Positions 1 through 5,436 of a stretch of 5,546 nucleotides of DNA are shown here, in pieces (within the stretch, counting starts at the first letter, position 1; the number at the start of each line of letters is the position of its first letter). The position numbers and the translations under genes were made by a program. The notes beneath the pieces are model-generated. The model was not told where the DNA came from, did not search any database, and saw only the letters and a program-made list of their open reading frames with translations. Source of the stretch: Pseudomonadota bacterium (GTDB taxonomy: Bacteria > Pseudomonadota > Gammaproteobacteria > Xanthomonadales > Xanthomonadaceae); contig JAEXRB010000042.1 in the NCBI GenBank assembly GCA_023438325.1, forward strand, positions 1 through 5,546, given 5' to 3'.

Positions 1-58
1 GTAGAGCACTGCCTTCACACAGCAGGGGTCACAAGTTCGAACCTTGTACCGCCCACCA
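1..58 (+). tRNA. tRNA-Val (anticodon CAC), 3' part, truncated at the left edge
   Basis: The 5' acceptor strand and most of the D arm lie outside the window. What remains folds normally: the D-stem 3' strand GAGC (4-7), an anticodon arm at 9-25 with the seven-base loop TTCACAC (14-20), a variable loop GGGTC (26-30), a T arm ACAAG/CTTGT (31-35/43-47) around TTCGAAC, the acceptor 3' strand ACCGCCC (48-54), discriminator A55 and an encoded CCA (56-58). Counting back from the CCA puts CAC at positions 34-36, with U33 and A37 in place, so it reads GUG valine codons. The anticodon stem has one mismatch, C31 against A39 (bases 13 and 21). Isoacceptor identity is by anticodon only, since the acceptor identity elements on the 5' side are not visible. 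Confidence 0.93.
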
Positions 59-71
59 TTCGCATCACATC

Positions 72-99
72 AAAGGCCACCTTCGCGGGTGGCCTTTTT
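72..99 (+). terminator. Rho-independent terminator after tRNA-Val
   Basis: The arms GGCCACC (75-81) and GGTGGCC (88-94) form a perfect seven-base GC-rich stem with a six-base loop, extended by A72-A74 pairing with T95-T97, and are followed by five T residues (95-99). It sits 13 bases after the tRNA CCA and fits as the tRNA terminator. On the minus strand the same hairpin lies shortly after the stop of the leftward gene, but there it is followed by only TTT, so it may work weakly in both directions. Confidence 0.85.
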
Positions 100-112
100 G
101 CTTTTCGGCAGT

Positions 113-733
113 TCAGAACGACAGCCACCAGCATCCGGCGTGGTGGACGATGCGCAGTGTGGTTGCTTCCGGTGCGGCCTCGCTGAGGCCGCCGTTGTGG
201 AAGGTGGGCAGGCGCATGCCGATGGGATCTTCTGGCGGCAGGTCTGGATAGGCCTGCGGGTTGTGCACGACGAAGGCGGCTTCGGGGTAGACCAGTTCCG
301 CCGAGCCATCCGATTGCGCGGCGAGGTCTTCGAGCCGGCCCATCACTGCGGTGGCACTGTACTTGCCCATGCCGGGCCAGTGATAAAGGCCGGCCAGATG
401 GTTGATGTCGCGGTATTCGAGCGCACGGCGCAGGGTGAACAGCAAGGCTTCCGGCGTGCGGGCGCAATCGGCATAGGCCGGGCCGTAGGCGGAAAGCGGC
501 AGTTCGCCGGCAATGCGGGGCGGCAGCGCGGGGGCAGGGCTGAGAGGTTCGGTTGCCTGCACGGCTTCGTCCGCATCGAAATGCGCGCAAGGGCGGTCGG
601 TATAAATGGTGGTGCCGTCGGCGGCGATGCAGCGCCGTACCGTCGCGCCGGCATCTGCCGGAAGCGACAGGACAGCGAGCAGCAGGGCGAGGCAGGATGG
701 TGCGCGCATGCCGCGCAGCTTAGAACGTGTCAT
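113..733 (-). CDS. Secreted DUF4124-domain protein of unknown function
   Basis: I recognise only the N-terminal DUF4124-like segment; the function is unknown. With the chosen start the product is 206 aa. It begins with a basic stretch (MTRSKLRGMR) and a hydrophobic core (LALLLAVLSL) ending near ADAGA, a good Sec signal peptide, so the protein is probably periplasmic. The mature start VRRCIAADG...IYTDRPC matches the DUF4124 pattern (Cys, then DG, then YTD.PC). A proline-rich linker and a roughly 120-residue C-terminal region (LAGLYHWPGM, end CWWLSF) follow; similar tails are, from memory, common in Xanthomonadaceae. The four mature cysteines could form two disulfides. There are two possible starts: ATG at 733, with a GGAGG about 14 bases upstream, and ATG at 709, giving 198 aa, with no Shine-Dalgarno. 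I prefer 733, but the 709 form has an equally good signal peptide. It lies 106 bases after metF on the same strand, so it may be cotranscribed or have its own promoter; no clear promoter is seen. Confidence 0.75.
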   Translation of the reverse strand: MTRSKLRGMRAPSCLALLLAVLSLPADAGATVRRCIAADGTTIYTDRPCAHFDADEAVQATEPLSPAPALPPRIAGELPLSAYGPAYADCARTPEALLFTLRRALEYRDINHLAGLYHWPGMGKYSATAVMGRLEDLAAQSDGSAELVYPEAAFVVHNPQAYPDLPPEDPIGMRLPTFHNGGLSEAAPEATTLRIVHHAGCWWLSF

Positions 734-743
734 GCACTTTGAA

Positions 744-752
744 CCACCCTCC
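744..752 (-). promoter_or_regulatory. Possible Shine-Dalgarno for the DUF4124 gene (start at 733)
   Basis: On the minus strand this reads GGAGGGTGG, with 10 to 14 bases between its G-rich parts and the ATG at 733. The spacing is longer than ideal, but the alternative ATG at 709 has no purine-rich site at all, and this is why the longer start was chosen. Confidence 0.35.
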
Positions 753-839
753 GCACATTCACGCGGCATGCGGGGCGAGTGTGCACGGCTTTGCGATGAC
801 ATGCGCAGTTGCACGCGGAGCAGGTTCGGACGGGCTGCT

Positions 840-1670
840 TCAGCGGGTATCGAGCCGTTCCAGCACGGCCAGGGTCGGGCGGGCGAGGTTGAGTGTGTAG
901 AAGTGCAGGCCGGGGGCGCCGGCATCGAGCAGGCGCTGACACAGTGCGGCGACGGTGTCGGCGGCGAAGGCCTTGATGCTTTCCGCATCGTCGCCGAAGG
1001 CGATCAGGCGACGCTGCATCCAGCGCGGGATTTCCGCGCCGCACTGTTGGGAGAAGCGGCGCAGTTGGCTGAAATTTGAGATCGGCATGATGCCGGGCAC
1101 GATCGGGATGCTTACGCCCAGCCGGCGCACGTCGTCCACGAAGCGGAAATAGGCGTCGGCGTTGTAGAAGTACTGGGTGATGGCGGCATCCGCACCGGCA
1201 TCCACCTTGCACTTGAAGTGGGCCAGATCGGCGAACGCATCATCGGCCTGCGGATGCACTTCCGGATAGCAACCGACTTCGATGCGGAAATGCTCGCCGT
1301 GGCGCGCGCGGATGAACTGGACCAGGTCGCTGGCATGGCGAAACTCGCCCGGACTCGCCATGCCCGAGGGCAGGTCGCCGCGCAACGCGACGATGCGCCG
1401 GCAGCCTTGTGCGCGATAGACATCAAGCAGTTCCCCCAACTCCGCGCGAGTGCCGCCGACGCAGGAAACATGCGGTACTGCATCCAAGCCGTGTTGATGC
1501 CGCAGCGCCGTAACGGTTTCGGGGGTGTAACTCAGCGTCGAGCCGCCCGCGCCGAACGTCACCGATACATATTCAGGCGCAAGGGGTGCGAACTTGCGTG
1601 CGGCACGATGCAGTTGTGCCTGCTGATCGGGGGTTTTGGGCGGGTAGAACTCGAAGCTGATGTGGGACAT
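840..1670 (-). CDS. metF: 5,10-methylenetetrahydrofolate reductase (MetF)
   Basis: FAD-dependent cytoplasmic enzyme that reduces 5,10-methylene-THF to 5-methyl-THF, the methyl donor for methionine synthase. The 276-aa product covers the whole (beta/alpha)8 barrel of the family. Hallmarks in order: ISFEFYPPKT (4-13) with E7, equivalent to the E. coli general acid Glu28; SVTFGAGGS (36-44); ALRGDLP (95-101) with D99, equivalent to the flavin-contacting Asp120; YPEVHP (135-140); KVDAGAD (155-161); ITQYFYN (164-170) with Q166, equivalent to Gln183; PGIMPISNF (192-200); and HFYTLN (256-261). Three ATGs are in frame (1706, 1682, 1670), none with a convincing Shine-Dalgarno. I chose 1670 because MSHISFEFYPP places the conserved FEF motif at the very N terminus, as in short MetF proteins of this group; starting at 1706 would add 12 residues. 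No SAH or SAM riboswitch was recognised upstream, and the neighbours are not methionine genes. Confidence 0.95.
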   Translation of the reverse strand: MSHISFEFYPPKTPDQQAQLHRAARKFAPLAPEYVSVTFGAGGSTLSYTPETVTALRHQHGLDAVPHVSCVGGTRAELGELLDVYRAQGCRRIVALRGDLPSGMASPGEFRHASDLVQFIRARHGEHFRIEVGCYPEVHPQADDAFADLAHFKCKVDAGADAAITQYFYNADAYFRFVDDVRRLGVSIPIVPGIMPISNFSQLRRFSQQCGAEIPRWMQRRLIAFGDDAESIKAFAADTVAALCQRLLDAGAPGLHFYTLNLARPTLAVLERLDTR

Positions 1671-1802
1671 TTCGGGGTGCATGGCGTCGGAAAGTCGGCA
1701 AATCATATCGCTTCATCGCGATGGAAGGAATTGTTCTTGTGCGGCTGTAATCCACGTTGCTGCAAGCGTGTTGTTGCAAGGCTTTCCCATTAAGCTCACG
1801 GC
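1671..1802. promoter_or_regulatory. Divergent intergenic region between metF and the peptidase/MCE operon
   Basis: These 132 bases separate two outward-pointing genes and so should carry promoters for both; this is inferred from layout. No pair of -35 and -10 boxes with normal spacing is convincing on either strand. The region contains a perfect ten-base palindrome CATCGCGATG (1714-1723), just upstream of the longest possible metF start, and an imperfect direct repeat (1756-1780) nearer the peptidase gene. I saw no E. coli-like met box (AGACGTCT) and no clear MetR-type TGAA-N5-TTCA site. Confidence 0.5.
1756..1780 (+). repeat. Imperfect 11-base direct repeat, GTTGCTGCAAG / GTTGTTGCAAG
   Basis: The copies at 1756-1766 and 1770-1780 match at 10 of 11 positions and are 14 bases apart start to start. 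The same stretch also contains an inverted TGCAA (1762-1766 region) with TTGCA (1775-1779 region). It lies 23 to 47 bases before the peptidase start codon, a suitable place for a regulator site, but no binding protein is known to me and chance cannot be excluded. Confidence 0.4.
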
Positions 1803-2597
1803 ATGCGCGACATCGCTCCCGTATTGGTCAACTTCCAAGGCATCGAAGCGGTGCCCGCCCGGCTGTTGCGCGCGCGCGGCAATGACACGGCGCGTGCGTT
1901 GGCGACGGCGGAATGGGTGTTGCGGCGCAAGGCCGATGGCCGTTATCTGGCCGTGGTGGCGCATGCGCGCATCAGTGCGCTGCTGCCGGGTGCATTGCAG
2001 CGGGAATGGCGACGCACGACGCCCGGTGAGGTATTGCGACGGCTTTCGGATGCGCAGGCACCGGGGGGCGATGCGACCCTGCCGCTGGCGCCGTTGCGCG
2101 ACATGCTGGCGGGATTGGGCATCGATGCCGGATACGGCATTGCACGTGGTTTGGCAGCGGTGTCCGAGCCTGCACGTCTGGCTTTCGCCGGTTTTGATCG
2201 TTATGCCCGTCCGCTCTGGCTCGGCTCGAAAGCTGCCGATGCGTGGCAGCGCATGCGCGCCGCCGCTGCGTGCGAAGGCGTGGGGCTGGAGGCGATTTCC
2301 GGCTATCGCAGCCATGCCTATCAACTCGGCATTTTCCGACGCAAGCTAGCACGCGGGCTTGCACTGGAGGCCATTCTCGAAGTGAATGCCGCACCCGGTT
2401 ACAGCGAACATCATTCCGGCCATGCGCTCGACATCGGTGCGCCGGGCGAGCCGCCCGCAGAGGAGAGTTTCGAGACCACGCCGGCCTTCGCATGGTTGCG
2501 TGCGCGTGCTGCGGATTTCGGTTTTTCCATGAGCTATCCGCGTGACAATCCGCACGGCATTGTTTACGAACCCTGGCACTGGTGCTGGCAACGATGA
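1803..2597 (+). CDS. M15 (VanY/D-Ala-D-Ala carboxypeptidase type) zinc metallopeptidase, no signal peptide seen
   Basis: The C-terminal half is a clear VanY-family peptidase (M15B), whose members cut D-Ala-D-Ala or related bonds in peptidoglycan peptides. In the 264-aa product the motifs are ISGYRSHAYQ (165-174), the zinc motif SxHxxGxAxD as SEHHSGHALD (201-210) with H203 and D210, and EPWH (256-259) with catalytic E256 and third zinc ligand H259. All key residues are present, so it should be active. Residues 1-130 match nothing I know. The N terminus (MRDIAPVLVNFQG) has no hydrophobic segment, so I see no signal peptide or membrane anchor, which is odd for a peptidoglycan enzyme. A cytoplasmic role, such as recycling of wall peptides, or a missed upstream start are alternatives; the ATG at 1803 has no obvious Shine-Dalgarno. 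Its stop overlaps the next start by four bases (ATGA, 2594-2597), making it the first gene of the lipid-transporter operon. Confidence 0.88.
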   Translation: MRDIAPVLVNFQGIEAVPARLLRARGNDTARALATAEWVLRRKADGRYLAVVAHARISALLPGALQREWRRTTPGEVLRRLSDAQAPGGDATLPLAPLRDMLAGLGIDAGYGIARGLAAVSEPARLAFAGFDRYARPLWLGSKAADAWQRMRAAAACEGVGLEAISGYRSHAYQLGIFRRKLARGLALEAILEVNAAPGYSEHHSGHALDIGAPGEPPAEESFETTPAFAWLRARAADFGFSMSYPRDNPHGIVYEPWHWCWQR

Positions 2598-3703
2598 CAC
2601 CACCGAAATTGCACGCGCCGGATGCAGAAGGCCATGTGGCGCTGGAAGGTGCGTGGACCTTGCCGCATGCGCCGGGGCTGGCGCTGGACGTGGCGGCATT
2701 CCGTCGTGGCCATGCGCGTGTGCAGTCGTATTCGGCCGCCGGCATCGAACGCCTCGATACCGCAGGGGCAAGTCTGTTGCTGGAACTGATCGGTGGACGC
2801 GAGCATCTCGACGCGCTGGCCGATCTTCCGCCCCGGCATGCGCGCCTGCTGGCCACGGTGGCGAAGGCCGATGCGCCTCTGCCCGATGCCCCTTCGACAG
2901 GCGGAGTGGCCGAGTTCATCGCCAGCATCGGCGCATCGACGCGGGATATCTGGCGGCACACGGTGCGCCTCGTCGGCTTCCTTGGTCTTTTGATTGCCAC
3001 CTTGCCGGGCGTGTTGTTCTCGCCACGCCATTGGCGCATTGCGCCTTGGGTGACGCAGATCCAGCAGACCGGCCTCAACGCGGTGCCGATCATCGCGCTG
3101 CTGACGTTCCTGGTGGGTGCGGTGATCGCGTTTCTCGGCGCGACGGTGCTGCGCGAGTTCGGCGCCACGCTCTACACCGTCGATCTCATCGCCTATTCCT
3201 TCCTGCGCGAATTCGGCGTGTTGCTGACCGCGATCATGGTGGCCGGCCGCTCGGGCAGCGCTTTCACCGCGCAGCTCGGCTCGATGAAATCGCGCGAGGA
3301 AGTGGATGCCATCCGCACCTTGGGCATGGATCCGATGCAGGTACTGGTGGTGCCACGCGTGCTGGCGTTGATGGTGTCGCTGCCGCTGCTGACCGTGCTG
3401 GCGATGATTTCGGGCATCCTCGGTGGTGCGCTGGTGTGTGCGCTGGCGCTGGACATTTCCCCGGTGATGTATTTCTCGCGCATCCACGAAGTGCTGGAGC
3501 TGCGGCATTTCTGGGTCGGGTTGTCGAAGGCGCCGGTATTTGCCGTGATGATCGCGCTGATCGGTTGCCTTGAGGGTTTCAAGGTGACGGGCAGTGCCGA
3601 ATCGGTCGGCCGGCACACCACCTCCAGCGTGGTGCAGTCGATCTTCGTGGTGATCCTCATCGATGCGCTGGCTGCGGTGTTTTTCATGGAGATGGGCTGG
3701 TGA
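2594..3703 (+). CDS. STAS-MlaE fusion: permease of an MCE-type lipid ABC transporter
   Basis: Inner-membrane permease of an MCE lipid transporter. The 369-aa product is about 110 residues longer than E. coli MlaE because a STAS domain (about 1-100), the counterpart of the separate MlaB protein, is fused in front. The STAS signature LDTAGA (54-59) is present, with T56 in the place of the functionally important MlaB threonine. A linker leads to an amphipathic region (about 105-150) and then hydrophobic segments near 160-185, 205-217, 254-287, 312-327 and 347-365. The MlaE hallmark LGSMKSREEVDAIRTLGMDP (228-247) is the loop expected to touch the ATPase, followed by VVPR (252-255). The ATG at 2594 forms an ATGA overlap with the peptidase stop; a GTG at 2582 in the same frame would add four residues. 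The gene ends in a GTGA overlap with the ATPase gene. It is MlaE-like, but the fused layout suggests a paralogous system rather than the classical mlaFEDCB operon, so no symbol is given. Confidence 0.93.
   Translation: MTPPKLHAPDAEGHVALEGAWTLPHAPGLALDVAAFRRGHARVQSYSAAGIERLDTAGASLLLELIGGREHLDALADLPPRHARLLATVAKADAPLPDAPSTGGVAEFIASIGASTRDIWRHTVRLVGFLGLLIATLPGVLFSPRHWRIAPWVTQIQQTGLNAVPIIALLTFLVGAVIAFLGATVLREFGATLYTVDLIAYSFLREFGVLLTAIMVAGRSGSAFTAQLGSMKSREEVDAIRTLGMDPMQVLVVPRVLALMVSLPLLTVLAMISGILGGALVCALALDISPVMYFSRIHEVLELRHFWVGLSKAPVFAVMIALIGCLEGFKVTGSAESVGRHTTSSVVQSIFVVILIDALAAVFFMEMGW
3688..3691 (+). promoter_or_regulatory. Shine-Dalgarno GGAG supporting the GTG start of the ATPase gene
   Basis: GGAG lies inside the permease's last codons, eight bases before the GTG at 3700. 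Ideal spacing supports this GTG as the true start, giving the four-base GTGA overlap. Confidence 0.7.
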
Positions 3704-4494
3704 GCACCGCGCCGGAGGACATCATCCAGGTGCGTGGCCTGCGCAACCAGTTCGGCGCGCAAGTGGTGCACGAGAACCTCGACCTTTCCGTGCGGCGCGG
3801 TGAAATCCTCGGCGTGGTAGGCGGTTCGGGCAGCGGAAAATCGGTGCTGATGCGCTCGATCATCGGCCTGAATCAGCCGGCGGCGGGCGATGTCCGCCTG
3901 TTCGGTGAAAGCGTCGGTGCGATGACGCCATCCGAGCGCGCGCCGATAGATCGCCGCTGCGGTGTGTTGTTCCAGAACGGCGCCTTGTTTTCCTCGCTCA
4001 CGGTGGCGGAAAACGTGGAAGTGCCGATGCGCGAATTGCGCAACTTGCCCGAAACGCTGATGCGCCGGCTTTCCGCGCTGAAGCTGGCGCTCGCCGGGCT
4101 GCCGCCTTCGGCCGGAGCGAAGTTCCCCGCGCAACTTTCCGGCGGCATGGTGAAGCGTGCCGCCTTGGCGCGTTCGCTGGCACTCGATCCTGAGCTGCTG
4201 TTTCTCGACGAGCCCACCGCCGGGCTGGATCCGATCGGTGCGGCTGCGTTCGATCAACTGATCCTGACCTTGCGCGACAGCCTCGGCCTGACGGTATTCC
4301 TCATCACCCACGATCTGGATACCCTGCACACGATCTGCGACCGGGTCGCGGTGCTGGCGCAAAAACGCGTGCTCGCGATCGGGCCGCTGGCGCAGGTGGC
4401 GCAGCACCCGGATGCGTGGATACAGGACTATTTTTGTGGCCCGCGTGGTCGCGCCGCAGAAAGCGCCGCAGCCCGCCAGGCTGTCACGGAGTGA
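3700..4494 (+). CDS. MlaF-type ATP-binding protein of the MCE lipid transporter
   Basis: Cytoplasmic ATPase that powers the MlaE-type permease encoded just before it. The 264-aa product, close to the 269 aa of E. coli MlaF, has every ABC motif in order: Walker A GGSGSGKS (41-48), Q-loop Q92 in FQNGALF, signature LSGGM (146-150, followed by VKR as usual in the MlaF group), Walker B LLFLDEP (166-172) with catalytic E171, D-loop AGLD (174-177) and switch H204 in ITHD. FQNGALFSSLTVAENV is typical of MlaF proteins. The C-terminal tail after about residue 245 is Ala/Arg-rich and not conserved to my eye; in E. coli MlaF the C-terminal extension contacts MlaB, and here the partner would be the STAS domain fused to the permease. 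The GTG start at 3700 overlaps the permease stop (GTGA) and has a GGAG eight bases upstream. A two-base spacer separates its stop from TGC-ATG of the next gene, so all are probably translated from one mRNA. Confidence 0.95.
   Translation: MSTAPEDIIQVRGLRNQFGAQVVHENLDLSVRRGEILGVVGGSGSGKSVLMRSIIGLNQPAAGDVRLFGESVGAMTPSERAPIDRRCGVLFQNGALFSSLTVAENVEVPMRELRNLPETLMRRLSALKLALAGLPPSAGAKFPAQLSGGMVKRAALARSLALDPELLFLDEPTAGLDPIGAAAFDQLILTLRDSLGLTVFLITHDLDTLHTICDRVAVLAQKRVLAIGPLAQVAQHPDAWIQDYFCGPRGRAAESAAARQAVTE
4488..4491 (+). promoter_or_regulatory. Shine-Dalgarno GGAG of the MCE protein gene
   Basis: GGAG six bases before the ATG at 4498, placed across the last codons of the ATPase gene. It fixes the start and suggests that the MCE protein is well translated even without direct stop/start overlap. 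Confidence 0.75.
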
Positions 4495-4497
4495 TGC

Positions 4498-5436
4498 ATG
4501 GAAACCCGCGCCAATCACATCCTCATCGGCAGTTTCGTCATCGGCGTGGTGCTGCTCGCGCTCGGCTGCCTGCTGTGGCTGGGCAAGTTCGGCAGCGAGC
4601 GCGACAGCGCGCTGTATGACATCGCGTTCGCCGAGTCGGTCATCGGGCTGTCGAAAGGCTCGGTGGTGTCCTACAACGGCGTGGCTGTGGGCGAAGTGGT
4701 ATCGCTCGCGATCGATCCGAAGGATTTGACCCGCGTGGTGGTGCGGGTGCGGATCAACGGCCGCGACCTCATTCGCCGCGATACCGAAGCCACGCTCGGG
4801 TTTTCCGCCGTCACCGGCGTGGCCGACATCCGGCTTGCCGGCGGTTCGTTGCAGAGCCCGCAGCTGCATGACGGCCGCGATGTGCCGATGCTCACCGCCA
4901 GCCCCTCGGCGCTCTCCAAGCTGGCAGCTTCGGGCGAAGACATCATGGTCAACATCAACGAAGTCGCCGCGCGCCTTTCCGATCTGCTCTCGCCCCATAA
5001 CGTGGCGAAGGTGGAATCGGTACTCGGCAATGTCGATGCACTGGTGGCCTCGGTAGGGCATGAGCGCGAGACGCTGGCGGAGGCGATTCGCCAGCTTTCC
5101 ACCGCATCGGTGCAATTGCAGAGCACGCTTGCCAGCATCGACGGCGCAGCCGATTCGGTGCGCGGGCTGATGGATGGCGAAGCACGGGCATTGTTGTCCA
5201 GCGCCAATGCCGCGGTTGAAAAACTCGATGCGCTGTCCGCGCAAGTGGATGGCTTGGTGGCGGAGAACCGCGCCGCGGTATCCGGTTTCAGCCATCAGGG
5301 CTTGCGCCAGGTCGGCCCTGCGCTGGAGGAGTTGCGTGCCACGCTCGCTTCCCTGCAGCAGCTTTCCGAACAGTTGTCGCGCTCGGACAGCGCGCTGCTG
5401 GGCAATCCGCAACCTCGGGAGTTCAAGCCGCGATGA
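4498..5436 (+). CDS. MlaD-type MCE-domain protein with a long helical C-terminal tail
   Basis: Membrane-anchored periplasmic protein that binds lipid or forms the lipid tunnel of the transporter. The 312-aa product has a short cytoplasmic N terminus, one transmembrane helix (about 8-29, ILIGSFVIGVVLLALGCLLWLG) with no signal cleavage site, and then one MCE domain (about 37-120) showing YNGVAVGEVVSLAIDP (59-74), TLGFSAVTGVADIRLAGG (99-116). E. coli MlaD is only 183 aa: the extra 130 or so residues (about 135-300) are rich in Ala, Leu, Ser and Glu with hydrophobic spacing typical of long helices or coiled coils, which in other single-MCE proteins assemble into a needle-like tube. The tail ends in a Leu-rich segment (ELRATLASLQQLSEQL) and a charged PQPREFKPR. 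The ATG at 4498 follows GGAG with six-base spacing. The stop overlaps the next ATG by four bases (5433-5436). Family assignment is firm; the transported lipid is unknown. Confidence 0.93.
   Translation: METRANHILIGSFVIGVVLLALGCLLWLGKFGSERDSALYDIAFAESVIGLSKGSVVSYNGVAVGEVVSLAIDPKDLTRVVVRVRINGRDLIRRDTEATLGFSAVTGVADIRLAGGSLQSPQLHDGRDVPMLTASPSALSKLAASGEDIMVNINEVAARLSDLLSPHNVAKVESVLGNVDALVASVGHERETLAEAIRQLSTASVQLQSTLASIDGAADSVRGLMDGEARALLSSANAAVEKLDALSAQVDGLVAENRAAVSGFSHQGLRQVGPALEELRATLASLQQLSEQLSRSDSALLGNPQPREFKPR

Noticed and set aside
1..112. tRNA 3' end as an integration site for a mobile element
   Set aside because: No integrase, no second copy of the tRNA end in the window, and an intact terminator directly after the tRNA.
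15..590. Leftward open frame ending GTRFELVTPAV
   Set aside because: The C terminus is the antisense translation of the tRNA T arm and anticodon arm, a well-known false protein ending; the rest is out of frame with the DUF4124 gene.
44..742. Plus-strand frame opposite the DUF4124 gene
   Set aside because: It starts inside the tRNA and terminator, has no ribosome site, and the opposite strand has a signal peptide plus a DUF4124 motif.
815..842. Hairpin AGCAG/CTGCT after metF as a terminator
   Set aside because: Only a five-base stem with an eleven-base loop and no T run on the minus strand.
1671..1802. SAH or SAM riboswitch upstream of metF
   Set aside because: The leader between the possible promoters and metF is short and lacks the conserved cores I know for these riboswitches.
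1972..3616. Further long minus-strand frames opposite the peptidase and permease genes
   Set aside because: Low-complexity Arg/His/Ala-rich translations with no motifs; shadows of the rightward genes.
3193..5412. A 739-codon open frame on the minus strand opposite the transporter operon
   Set aside because: Long antisense frames are expected opposite GC-rich genes with strong codon bias. Its translation is rich in His, Arg and Gln with no domain, while the plus-strand genes in the same place have complete family motifs.
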